Source: Rhyzopertha dominica (lineage: Eukaryota; Arthropoda; Insecta; Coleoptera; Bostrichidae). Taken from it: 64,000 nt of DNA. Below the pieces are notes generated by a model that saw only the letters and a program-made list of their open reading frames with translations, made no database searches and was not told where the DNA came from. Both the position numbers and the translations under genes were made by a program. Below, in pieces: positions 46,800 to 57,679 of the stretch (the first letter of the stretch is position 1; every line of letters starts with the position of its first letter). The DNA is taken from NCBI GenBank assembly GCA_025024175.1, contig QCXZ01000064.1, forward strand, positions 49,249,325-49,313,324. Direction: 5' to 3'.

Positions 46800-47047
46800 A
46801 TATATTTCATGGGTGCTTGAGGCTTTATGAAGAAAAATTTATTGGCTCCCACCGAGAATTGAACCCGGTTCTCCAAATTTAGCCTCTGTTGCTCTGCCAC
46901 TGAGCTACGAGGGCCGTGTCGGAACATCAGTTAATAGTGCGCCCCCGCTGAGTAATAGAGGCTAAATATGGTGGCTCGGTTCGATTCTCGGTGGGAGCCA
47001 AATGCATTTTTCTTCATAAACTTGCCTTAAGTACCCACGAAATATTC
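46800..47047. repeat. Palindrome whose arms contain tRNA-derived sequence
   Basis: Arms of about 110 bases are inverted around a 40-base centre. The outer parts read ATATTTCATGGGTGC and its inverse, with TTTATGAAGAAAAA inside, then TTGGCTCCCACCGAGAATTG. The arms include a tRNA T-arm and B box (GGTTCAATTC on one side, GGTTCGATTC on the other). The unit looks like two tRNA-derived sequences, head to head. Confidence 0.8.
46843..46915 (-). tRNA. tRNA-like sequence (pseudogene), left arm of the palindrome
   Basis: The reverse strand reads GGCCCTCGTAGCTCAGTGG, CAGAGCAACAGAGGC, and ends GGTTCAATTCTCGGTGGGAG plus CCA. The A box (TAGCTCAGTGGCAGAGC), B box, D arm, T arm and a mostly paired 7-base acceptor stem fit a 73-base tRNA. 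The anticodon stem does not pair, so it is a degenerate tRNA or SINE head rather than a working gene. Confidence 0.55.
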
Positions 47048-48559
47048 AATTTAATAACGATGCGATACAATAGGACAGTTTTTTCCAGTACCGTAAAGTA
47101 AAATAAATAAATAAGAGCTACACTCTCTTACGCTTAAAGTGTATTTTTTTAAATATACAATATAATGCTACTTACGTTCAAGTTGCACCATTCGCAACAG
47201 TTGGCTCTAAATTTAGTTCCAGAATTTAAATCGAATATGAACCGATCCTTTGTGTCCTGATTCTATATCCAACCCGTATTTTTACCGGTATCTCACTTTC
47301 TTTATTATGCAGAATGACGTTAATTCTGATGAAGTTTTTGGCACTGTTTATTTAATTCAACCTCTTGATAAAATTAATATATTGTGAACATATTCGTATT
47401 ATTGTAAAGATACTTATTTATGGGATTCGATGTAATCAGCTGCTGATTCTGAACAGTAGCTATATGGGTTAGGTAAATATATTTAAATATATTTTATTAT
47501 GAATGTGAAGTCCTTACGCTGTGGCTTTGACTCTTAAAAATATCTTATAGAAATGAGATGCTAGAGGTTACCTCATAACCCCAAATTTAACTCTAAAAAG
47601 ACAAGACACTATCTATATGCGCACGTCCTTAAATATTGTGACGTCAGTAAATTCTTAAGTGACAGTCGAACACTTTGGAATGAAAAGGCGGGGTTATACG
47701 CAGTCAATTAGCGAATAATTAGTAGTTAAAGCATCTGCATTTTATTAGTACGAATTCGCCTGTACTTTTATTATTTTCAGTAAATGACACTCGGACGAGC
47801 TTCCGTATTCGTATTTTAGACAAATGGTTTCTGATCTATGTATCTATGTAGGATGAAGTGCTTTTTGACTTCTTAAAAAACTTTTCAGCAACACAAGAAG
47901 ACATTAAACTAGGTTATGCCCTTTACGGCCCCAGGATGGCACTACTACGATGCAGCAATATTTATTTAGCTAATGGTGCTACACTACTAAATAAAAAATA
48001 GATTATCTCACATACACAATCCTCCTAGATCGTTTAATTTTCAAAGTCCACTACTGTATCTACATACGACACAATAAAATCGTAATTAACTTACACAATA
48101 CTGCATGAATTGCACTTGGTTAGTACACAAAGCTGTTTCCAAACTCCAAAATTCTCTTATTGCGGTATTCGTATCTGAGGTTTATATTACTCTCTTACTA
48201 TTAATATAGTCATCTATAGAATATGCAAACGTAAAAATTCTTGTTTTCAAAAACTTAAGTACAATATACGAAAATTAAAAAAAATTGTCGAGTACGCTTA
48301 TCACATGCTCGCATGACAAGTATAGACTGCATCAATCATAAAAATTGGGAAACATATTTGATAATCTTCTACATCGGAGGAAACAAACTTACAGGTGGTA
48401 AAAAACACTAATTTTACATATGATAAATATGAGGTAAACAACGCTTTAGCGATGGTTACACAAATTGATCTTACAGGATAATACTAGTCTTTGACAACCC
48501 AATTTTTAATAAAAGATTGTAAAAGACACATATTGTTCTATAGAAATTAGCGGTAGTAT

Positions 48560-49190
48560 AAATTGCGAATTGGCTGAATCGTTAAATCTGGTTTTACATA
48601 CACCTCAGTGCTCGAGTTCACCAGTCACTGCCACTCTTTTTGTCAATTACAGTCGGCGTCTCACTTTCTACATGTTACCGAGAACCACCCGCGTAATTGG
48701 GGCGAACATGGGCAATTTGAGGTCCGCTGAGGCCCGGGATGAGCTAATAAATCATCTTTGGAGCCGTTGAAATTTAAATCCCGTCCCGGCGTTTGGGTTT
48801 TGTTTTCCAAACTTCTCGCTCCCCCGTGACATAAATTGCGTTGAGTAATACGTGCATTAGGCAAGCGGTTGTTTGTTCATTGCATGCAAATGGAAGTGTA
48901 CGACTCGCGTTCAAGAATGTGTGGGACGGAAGAAGTTGTCTGCGAAACGGAGTTATAATTTTACCGTTAATTAACGCGCGGAATGACTTCATAAAATTAG
49001 CTGCGCGTTNGAGATTGGAGTTTAGGATTTCTTATTCGCTGCTGGTGGGCGACTCATTAAATAGAAAATTTGCAATAACTCTACCGAGGTTGCTGCTAGA
49101 TTACCATGAAATTGGAACTGCCTTTTTAGTTTTGAGACAAAAAATTATTAAAGCTGGCGAACAAATTAATCAAAGAATAAAATATTAAAT
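48560..49190. other. GC-richer island in the intron
   Basis: This stretch has many CpG-containing words and a 115-codon frame (48841-49188, one ambiguous base), with overlapping frames on the other strand. No domain is recognised and no splice signals frame it. Conserved non-coding DNA or an unassigned relic are both possible. Confidence 0.35.
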
Positions 49191-50106
49191 TTATTTTGTT
49201 TATTCCATTGCGTTCCTTTGAAAGAGATGTTTCAATATATCTTCTTGGTAACCAAAAGCGTAGCTGCAAATTTGTTGAAAGAACATACTTGAGTTTTAAT
49301 GTCCAAATACCTACCTATAAAACCATAACATTTTAGAAATAAAGACTTTTATTATAAGTATTTGCTGTATATTATCAATGCCAATTAGCAGAACATACTG
49401 TTTCAAGGGTTGCCAAAATGTACGTTATCTCTCTTCATAATTCTTTTGACACTTTCACAATGTCTAAGCTTAAGATATACAGGGTTTCTCTAAATGATTC
49501 ATGCAACTCGGGCGGCGTTGATTTCTGAATTTTTTGTGCCGCCTTTTTGTAACTGCTACAGTATGCACGGCGATCGGGCGATTGCTGAACATCAATGAGC
49601 ACGATGGTACTGAAGGTTGGAGATGAAGTTACAGTCACGAAACTGATGTCTTTATAAAGACTTTCGAACAATTTACGGTTCTATTTTTCTTTCAAATGTA
49701 AGAATTAAATGGCAATAATAATTGGTATAGTAGGCTTATGGTAACCTCTACGGTCTACACCATTGCATTGTGGAAGCTTTGTGTAGTGCACTTAGTTTGT
49801 GAATTTTACCATTGCGGCAGGCTAAAAACATCTTTCAGTCCATCATAGTACACTTATTTAACAGGCTTACTGTAGCCACAACCTAACAAATACGATAAAT
49901 AATCTAAAAGTTATACGCAACCGTGTCACCCCATAGCTCCGAAATGTGAGCTTTCTGTAACCTTAGAGTTCATTATTGCACAAAACACTACAGAATATGT
50001 TGAAAATACAAAGTCCCACGCCTATTCTTATATTAAAATATATGCGTGATTTATTGCGGGTTTGGATCAAATAAAAGCTGGTTATGTTATAGTCTCTTTA
50101 TTGTCT

Positions 50107-50145
50107 AGCCAAGCTTTCGGAATCGTTTGGTTCCTTCTTCAGGGC
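50107..50145 (-). ncRNA. Hammerhead-like / Penelope-end motif, minus strand
   Basis: The reverse strand reads CTGAAGAAGGAACC, a short loop, ATTCCGAAAGC, then TTGG. This is the degenerate CTGA...GAAA hairpin often found at Penelope-like element ends. The surrounding sequence (50040-50600) has no coding part. Confidence 0.35.
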
Positions 50146-51084
50146 TTCAAATGCGAGAATGTTAATAAAATGTCCAGAATCAACAATTGTAATATAAAAA
50201 TTTATGGGTATATAATAAACGTATAAATATAGATAAAATTGTGCAATAATATTTTACCAGACTGTCATAAAATTAATTTTATGACAGCCAATCACATTTA
50301 TCACTAAAGGATCGTGAAGTAGAAACATATATTAAAATACATATAAAATACAACAATCGACAGATGACAGGTAATACATCAAAGCAATTGTTGTGTTCAC
50401 CTTCCTAGGAGACGGCAAATTTATTTAATAGATAATTTTCATAAGCTCTTTGGATGCATAGACCATTTATAGAAAGCCTGTGTTATCCATGTGTATAAAC
50501 TACGTCTACATTTCTGTCTTGTCACTACGATAAAAGCAGGTTTATATGCATATGTTGATGCATACTAAATAATAAACTAATCAACACCTAATTGTAACGA
50601 ATTTAACATCATAATGAGTTATTTTTACAAACCGAAGTATTCGGATTGTCCATAACGTAGTAGTGGCCACTCAAATACAATTTCCATAAGCTAACTTGGA
50701 AATTCTGTGTAGATTTAGGAAAACTGAAAAATGGGCTACATGTTATTAATATCTGCAGAAGAAAGGTATAACACCATGGCGATGTGGTTAACGTACTTGG
50801 AAATGGGGCTCCTTTGTAAACGTAGTAAGAAACTGGTTGAAAGAGTTGCCAATGATCCATTCAAAAGGTGCATTAATACTCACATTCAGCCGTGCTTCAA
50901 TAGACACGCCGTTGAATTCTTGCGATCGTGGAAGCTTATTTGATTTGTTTGTAAAAATAGTAAACATACGAAAGAGAAGAGTTTATATTTAGCAGTCAGA
51001 GCAGAAGCTTTAATTTCTAAGGCATTACATGGTCAATGCTTTTGCAACCGACGTACAAGTGAAACGTCTCGTTTGACGTCCAAC

Positions 51085-51455
51085 ACAGAAAGTGAACACT
51101 GCAACTACAACTACAGGCCTTTCCGTTTTCCTTTATTATAGTTTCTCAGTGCAGTTTATGTCTAGTGACATAACATGAACTACAGATGATTTGGCTATAC
51201 AGAATATGCCATGTTACTCATCCAGCTGCGTTTAAGCAGCTACCTTCTCAAGGAAAGTAATCTATAGTCGGCCAACTTGACAGTTGGCCCTCACGGTGTT
51301 TTATGCAGAGTTTACAGGAAGAGGAACACTGTCACTGTCTGCACACAACCAACTATAGATAGATCCATTTCGCTTTTAGTAAAACTTCTCAGTGCAGTTT
51401 AGGTATAGTGCAAAACAGATTTTGCCTATATATACTAAAGGTAATTATTAAATTC
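51085..51455. mobile_element. Palindromic element, diverged copy 4
   Basis: TCAGTGCAGTTTATGTCTAG (51147) and TCAGTGCAGTTTAGGTATAG (51392), with GTCTGCACACAACCAACTAT between them, match the tail module of copies 1 and 2. GGCCAACTTGACAGTTGGCC at 51270 marks a hairpin centre. Ends and target duplication are not clear. Confidence 0.55.
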
Positions 51456-51685
51456 TAAGGTGCAATGGGCCTCTTCTAAACTTGGAAAATCTAATACTGC
51501 TTTGAACTCCTTCAGAAATGGTCAAATACTCATATCTTTGCAAAAATGCACATTTCTTCATATTGTATTATTTCTACGTCTACAAATATATTTAAATTCA
51601 TCTTAATAATTTTTTTGAATGCTAAAGATAAGATAAACATTATATTGCCCTTGGAAACACGGTTGGAGCATTGGTGAGTCGAAAC

Positions 51686-52710
51686 TAGCGATGGGAATAA
51701 GCGAGATATTTCAATAATCGATTATTTCGTATCCATATATTTTAATAATCGACTAATATTAGTAGTTAAACATTAGTAGTACTACATCTTTAGTTTTGTA
51801 GGACATAGGTAGTGCGATAACAGTATTCATGCTACATCGTTGTTTTTTTAATTGCGAATGCCCGAATATATTATATACATTTTCACGAATTTACATTTGA
51901 GTATTTACTACTGTTTATCGATTTCTGCAACTTCAGTGCCATCGGAACGTGTTTTTTCAAAAGCTGGACAGCTTACTAACTTGCGAAGGAATAGATTATC
52001 TCCGAAAAACCTACATCAAATTCTATTCTTAAACAGCATTAAAAATGTTGTTTATTTTGTGTATAACGATAAAAACATTTTATTTTCTAAGACACATATT
52101 TCTGTTGTTTTTCCATTAAATTATTTTTTTAGCATATGGCATTTATATATTTTATACATATTCTAATTCATAAAGGAATTATTACATTTATTTTGTTATT
52201 AGAATTTAACATTTTAAGATGTTTTTTTTTGTTGAAGGAAGAGTGAATAGTATCATTTTTATTGTACCTTTTATCCCATTTATTAAATTCAATATTTTGT
52301 ATTTTATCCTTAGTTAAACAATACGCCAACAATCAATTAAAATCTCATTAAAATTTTACATTAAATGTTCTAGCTGAACAATAAAATTGAAAGAATAATC
52401 ACAATATCATAATATAACTAAGCAGCAATCCATTACGAGAAGTTGTATTAGTTGGTCGGAACGAATGATTAACGAATAATCGATCCACGTATGTAAGTTC
52501 GTCGATGATATAAACTACATACTAATTCGATTATTGCATCTCCATTGTTCCCATCCCGACATCGCGAAGTATTCGTTCGTATAGCGCTAGCGTTGACCCG
52601 CGTGACCACTAATATTAGTATTACTAATTTGGATGGTATGATCGATTATGTCGAGAAGTTTTAATAATCGACTAAACCGATCGATTGCATCTCGATTATT
52701 CCCATCGCTA
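51686..52710 (+). mobile_element. Decayed hAT element, 1.03 kb
   Basis: The termini TAGCGATGGGAATAAGCGAG and (reverse) TAGCGATGGGAATAATCGAG differ at one base. Target duplications are GTCGAAAC (51678-51685) and GTCCAAAC (52711-52718): 8 bases, one mismatch, with T at position 2 and A at position 7 as hAT elements prefer. AATCGATTATT-type subterminal words are repeated at both ends. A second, degenerate terminus (CCATTGTTCCCATCCCGACA) lies at about 52542-52561. Confidence 0.92.
51852..52166 (+). pseudogene. hAT C-terminal dimerisation domain relic
   Basis: The frame contains SATSVPSERVFSKAGQLTNL and RRNRLSPKNLHQILFLNS, the hallmark hATC dimerisation region of hAT transposases (ZBED-like), near the C terminus. 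The catalytic domain and BED zinc finger are absent; only the last part of the gene is kept inside this internally deleted element. The frame continues for about 40 codons beyond the domain into AT-rich sequence, which suggests loss of the original stop. Confidence 0.85.
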
Positions 52711-53189
52711 GTCCAAACAGTATTCTAATGTATTGATAATGTTATTCTCACCTGCATTGTGTAGACTGTCGCACCACGAAACCTGTATCACAAAGCATGT
52801 GCCTATGCCTTCTTGTGCATTTATCATAGTATGCCACAATCCACTATTTAAGTTCTTAAAATTAACTTTTTAACTTTATCTTCAAAACACCGTCCTCGAC
52901 GACAGCTTTACATCAAAGCGCGTACCTCTTCTGATGTTAATAATAATTAATGATAGCCCGAAGCAGCTTTTCTACGACGAAAATTATAAAATAGTCACAA
53001 AGTGCTAACGGTTTGGCATGTAAAATAAAAGAAAAACTCTATTACAATACCGAAAGTAATATAAAATCGCAGAAACTCAAAGCATTCGTAGTAATAATTC
53101 AAGATACCTACAAATCCCACTATTTTTTCTCAGCTTAGCAAATCTAATTAAAATGCTGAATGCTTGAGCGTCTTTAAGGTAAAGAAATG

Positions 53190-53390
53190 TCTTGCGCATT
53201 CTTTAAACAAGGCCTTAATTTTGCACCACCCTCGAAATGTGCTTCGGGGTGTAGGTGAAGACGAAGAGCCCCACTGGGACCCGGAAGGTGAATTAATGAC
53301 AGGTGTCACCGGCAAAGAGCGTGTATTTTTCACCTGGTAAAGAAAGTGCATTCGGAGGACGGTATTTTCCGGCTTCCTTAGAGATCTAGA
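53190..53390. promoter_or_regulatory. Candidate conserved non-coding patch
   Basis: A GC-balanced stretch of about 200 bases with E-box/Smad-like CAGGTGTCACCGGC and GAATTAATGACAGG, in otherwise AT-rich intron. No coding signature. The suggestion rests on composition alone. Confidence 0.2.
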
Positions 53391-54545
53391 ACAAAAATCT
53401 ACAACAGAGCTCTTTTAGTACACAGAATTTTACGTTTCTTAATTCAGTTTACCTAGAAAACGGGCTCTCAATACCACTGTTTCTACTTATATCCCTTTTT
53501 AGTTTTTCTATTTCACGTTAACAGTTGATTTTGGAAGTGCGATGCAGTTGCTTATATAAAAACGAAAATTTCAGTTAAAAAAAGACTAATTACGGTAATG
53601 AAGCTTTATGACTCAGTATTGAAATGAATGAGATTTTAAAAAAAGCAGACGTAGAGGAAAAAAGTCTTTCAAAGGCCACGACGACAGCGACTGGTCAAAG
53701 AAATGTTAGAGTTGCCGAATAACCATCTAACGATGTTTTTAAAAACGGTACTGTGTCAGAATATTATTGATACAGAGATAGAAGGACTACTCAATCGTGC
53801 GGCAAGAAATACTATGAAATGATGAACAAGAAAATACTCTTATATTCACAATAACAAAAATGAGTAAATGAGTAAGTAAGTTCGAAAATAAACGCGCCAG
53901 GATATATGAAGACCTTCAAAATGCTTTGTAATGTTTCGGTAACCATTTTTTTTGCAAAAAAATCACTACGACTGACTGCGAAAGTAGTATCTTCTTTTAA
54001 ACCCATACTACTTCATAATATTTTAAAAAAATAGCAGATTTTCACGATTGTTTATAAGTTGCAAGTGATTAAATTGTATGCGAAAATGTACATCCGCCTA
54101 TAGAGTAATGAAAAATATCCAGACTGATGGCAATTTAACAGTTATTTAAAAGAAACGCAATTTTGTGGTACTATTTATAGGTCGTATTGGGTTGAGATAG
54201 GTCAGTGCACTAGATTATTGTTCACATATAGCCGACAAAGGATCAATTGCAATTCGTAACGCCCAATGGGGTTCGGATTTGGGGTTTTTATTTTTAAAGA
54301 AAATGAATTATACTACCGATATATGTATTTTCCGAGGGGTAAGACACTTACGTTGTACACTCCTTCATCATATATAAGCTGTATTTGTAAAATAAGGCCG
54401 TTTGCGTATATTTAAATACTGGCGAGTGAAAATAAATTAATTTGTACGCATAAACCATCATCTACTGATTGTCGATGAAGGCACGAACGTGACTGTTGTT
54501 TGTGCAGTATGAGGGCATGACTTTGCAAATTGTGATTAAGGGATT

Positions 54546-54559
54546 AAATTCGGCACGAG
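54546..54559 (+). other. Exact match to a cDNA-cloning EcoRI adaptor word
   Basis: AATTCGGCACGAG occurs here. It equals the adaptor used in older cDNA library kits. It could be chance, as genomic flanks look continuous on both sides. Confidence 0.4.
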
Positions 54560-54969
54560 TGTTGTACTAATCGATTTAAGATGTGGAGCCACGACGGAGC
54601 CCCTGCAGGGCTCGCTGGCATGGGGTTGCTACCTCATGCAAATTATCAAAATTAGACATCCACAATTTAAACATTCCCATATTATTCGAATCGTTTAATG
54701 ACCTTAACATTCGTCAGATTTGTGATATCGGAAGATAAATCTACGTAGCTAAAAATATTACATGCTGTGTGTTGTTTTAGTAGGTTTGATATATTTGATA
54801 TATATGATATCCTTTCTCCTGGTTTATACGTTTTGTACTATGTAATACTCAAAAAATAAAAAACATACTAAAACCACATAATTTCCACGATTTAACACGA
54901 TTAAACAATTCTACACACCGTTAAAAACAATAACACCAAAAGAAACAAGAACACACACAATATACAGTA

Positions 54970-56078
54970 TAAAAGAAGCAAGCGCCGATTATCATTTTGA
55001 TATGAATGCGGAAGTGTTTGAAAATTGGTTCAAAAACATTTTATTTTCCCAAATTGCCACCAAACAGCGTCATAGTAATGGACAACGCTAGTTACCATTC
55101 GGAGCAACTGCATAAAATTCCAAATACAACAACTAATAAGGCAACCATTCAAGAGTTTTTTAAGAAAAGAAGATTTATATTTCGAAGAGGACTACAAAAA
55201 AAACATTTGCAGGAAGTGCTTGGCACAAAAAAAATTTTTCGAAGAAATTTAAAATTGACATTCTTGCTTCTGAATGTGGACACACCATTCTACGATTACC
55301 CCCATTGAAATGATATGGGGGCAGTTGAAACAAAGAATTCGACGAGGGAACACCGGTGGAAAATTTAGCAATGAAATGCTGCTAAAAATTAGACACGAAG
55401 CTGAAATAACAAGTGTCGATGCAAGGGAGAAATTCAGTGCGGCATGTACTGGACATTGAAAATCGGTACAGAGCGAATCATGTACAAGAATTACTAATAG
55501 AAGTTAATCGTGATTTTAGCAGTGAAAGTGATAGTGAGTAATTTTATTTTTAGTTTGTGATTCTTGTAATGTGCTTATTAACAAGCTGTAATGAACATAA
55601 TCGATACCGTGTATTAATTTTCTTGTACACTATTGTAAATTTTTTCTTAGAAATGTAAATAATTTTCTACCTACTAATTTGTATGTTTTTATATTTAATT
55701 TGTATAAATTCGTTATGACATGCAAAGGCTTTTATTTGATACATCGGAAAATTTAAACCCAATAAAGTATCACATAAAAATAGATCGCGGGTCGCGCCAG
55801 TTAGCATCAGGTCTGCATTAAATAAAATTTGTTATAAAAGCTTCTATGTTTTCAAAAATTTATAGTGGAAAAATTAAAATTTTAGCCAACAAGATTTTTT
55901 TGAATACGGCCTATTTAGCAACTTTGAAGCGTGCCACTAATCCCAATAATTTAGGACGGCCGACCATAAGGTTGTAAAAACCCTCATTTACAATACCATA
56001 GTTTACGACGGCCGACCATCAAGCTGTAAAACCCTCTGCATAAGTCAATCTCATAGATCATTACTTGATACTTTACAT
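54970..56078 (+). mobile_element. IS630/Tc1-mariner-like transposon relic, copy 2
   Basis: This copy extends further 5' than copy 1. DYHFDMNAEVFENWFK (about 54985-55032) precedes NSVIVMDNASYHSEQLHKIP, containing the second catalytic Asp (MDN). Then come KATIQEFFKK, LASECGHTILRLPP-type sequence in a shifted frame, and MIWGQLKQRIRRGNTGG (55311-55360). Frame shifts near 55020, 55070 and 55300 and the loss of YHCFN before NPIEM inactivate it. The 3' tail is the same as copy 1 but contains a tandem duplication around GACGGCCGACCAT (about 55955 and 56008). The family is also present at 63500-64000. Confidence 0.85.
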
Positions 56079-56927
56079 CCAAAAGTAACATTTTCAGCTT
56101 GTCATTATCATTAAAACGGTGCGAATTTTGCCCCGTGTAGAGGAGACAACCGGGCGTTTTCATGTTTATTTTTCAATTAAGTATGTACCCAAATTCAAAA
56201 GAAATGCCACATGTAGAAAACCCAGTTCAAGAATTTTGAAAAACTTTATTGGAAATTTTATAATTACATACGCTATGGCTCTGATCTTGCACCTAACGAC
56301 TGTTTCCTTTTCTCACACTTCAAACCGTAGCTTGCTGGACAACGCTTCGAAAACTACGAATATCTCGAGATCGCTGATAGGAACTGGTTTAATTCCCAGG
56401 TGGAAAACTTTTAAACAGAGAGTTGAAGAAGTTGGCAGAGCATTAAGAAAAGTGCTTGCGAGTGAATGACGATTATTTGAAAAGACGAAATACGTTCGTA
56501 GGAAACTGCGAATACACCTCGTACATAAATGAAACTAGTAGTACTTAGCGACAAATTTTTATTCATTATGAATCAACCCACTTATTTAATTCGTTTCTGC
56601 TCTTGACTGAATAATAATTTGCTCCCACAAGTATAGGAAAGGTTATACAAATAGTGCGCGCCAGGAAAGAAGCGCACCTTAGGAATGTGACATAGTCCAC
56701 AATTTGAATGTGAACCGCATGGGCGAGCCGAGTTAATAAATTGCGACCATGAATAATGGCGGGTACGCCATTGACTTAAATGTCTCGCCACAATTTTTGT
56801 CCCCAAAACGTCTGTCTTCTTTCCTGGTGCGCTTATTACGTATAATCGTAATCTTCAACTACTTGCCACTGTTTTTATGTGAAAAACATAAGATGAAAAT
56901 ATTACAGTTACTTCTATCCTCTTTCAG
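56079..56927. other. Intron end before the second EGF exon
   Basis: A 116-codon frame (56119-56469) lies here. A few words, such as GLIPRWKTFKQRVEEVGRAL, look like the end of a mariner-type or other transposase, but not convincingly. GC rises gradually towards the exon. Confidence 0.35.
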
Positions 56928-57272
56928 CTCTCAACTCGACGATGTCTCCACCAGAGACCGATTCCGACGATAGCGACGAGGACATCCTGTATCAGAAGGA
57001 CGCTGAGCTGGACGCCCTCGAGATCGACTACTCGAACGTCTCAACACCCGAGGGAAATCCCACCATGGTAGAAATGCGGACGACACAGGGCCCAAGTTTA
57101 GAGCAAAAATTGACAGACGTGTCGGGTGCCCCTAGAAGCACGTTACCCTTGTCGACGGAGCGGCCTTGTCCTTTGGATTGCGGACCGGGGGGCGGTTGTA
57201 TCGTAAGGAACGCGGACGGGCGACCTGGATGCCTGTGTCCTTTGGGCAGAGGCGGGGAAAGGTGCGAGAAAG
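56928..57272 (+). CDS. Internal exon: acidic linker plus second EGF-like domain
   Basis: A 345-base exon, preceded by tatcctctttcag and followed by gtaagt. It is phase 1 at both ends, so it continues the frame of the exon ending at 42402. In order it encodes: a short segment with an NST sequon; a strongly acidic stretch (ETDSDDSDEDILYQKDAE) with tyrosines in acidic context; an NVS sequon; a Ser/Thr/Pro-rich linker of about 45 residues; and an EGF-like domain starting CPLDCGPGGGC with spacing C-x3-C-x5-C-x10-C-x1-C-x8-C. The ATG at 56942 is internal, not a start. GC is about 57%, far above the flanks. The layout EGF, acidic linker, EGF fits a secreted or membrane-anchored matrix protein. In insect EGF/laminin-G proteins a laminin-G domain usually follows such an EGF, so one would be expected beyond the window. 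Identity remains inferred. Confidence 0.88.
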
Positions 57273-57679
57273 GTAAGTAACAGCCTATCCAAAATATTTC
57301 AGCTTTGTTCAGCAGTACAATATTTATGTGGATGTAAAATTTGAATCATTCACATGCCCTTAAAACCACTGAGTGGGTCAAAAACTGCTCACGGATGTCA
57401 ATCCGTTGGGTGATTGCCTAATAGCCCGCGAAGCAAATATTCACTCTAGCGTGGTATGCGCAACAATCCTGAAAGAGCTGCTAGCAATACAGGGGTGAAA
57501 TGAATTTAGTTTGCCACAGTGGGCTTTTTTACTATTACACAGATCAATGCTTAACTTATCCAGTTAAAACTGTCGTAACTTAAATTTTCTGACTTTTTAG
57601 GTGTCGCATAATAAGAAAATGTCTTCGGTTTTGTCTGCCTACATTGACGCGTATTGTAAACTATTATTTATTTATTTAT

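Larger units (their letters stand above)
42403..56927 (+). other. Intron between the two EGF exons
   Basis: This 14.5 kb intron runs from gtaagt to ctttcag and is phase 1. It holds a TCAGG array, an IS630-like transposase relic, a tRNA-like palindrome, a diverged palindromic element, a hAT element and a second IS630-like relic. Stretches 42.4-44.1, 46.0-46.8, 47.05-48.5, 49.2-50.0, 50.15-51.0 and 52.75-54.9 kb show nothing I can name beyond AT-rich sequence and small palindromes. Confidence 0.75.

Noticed and set aside
46843..46915. Functional tRNA gene
   Set aside because: The anticodon stem does not pair and a second inverted copy is 50 bases away. It is a tRNA-derived repeat.
49435..49671. 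78-codon frame next to TACAGGGTTTCTCTAAATGA
   Set aside because: The word looks like a transposon end, but no partner terminus or known coding motif was found nearby.
56942..57280. ATG at 56942 as a translation start
   Set aside because: A consensus acceptor lies 14 bases upstream, and the frame is open and in phase with the earlier EGF exon. The ATG is internal, and the frame ends at a donor site, not at a stop.
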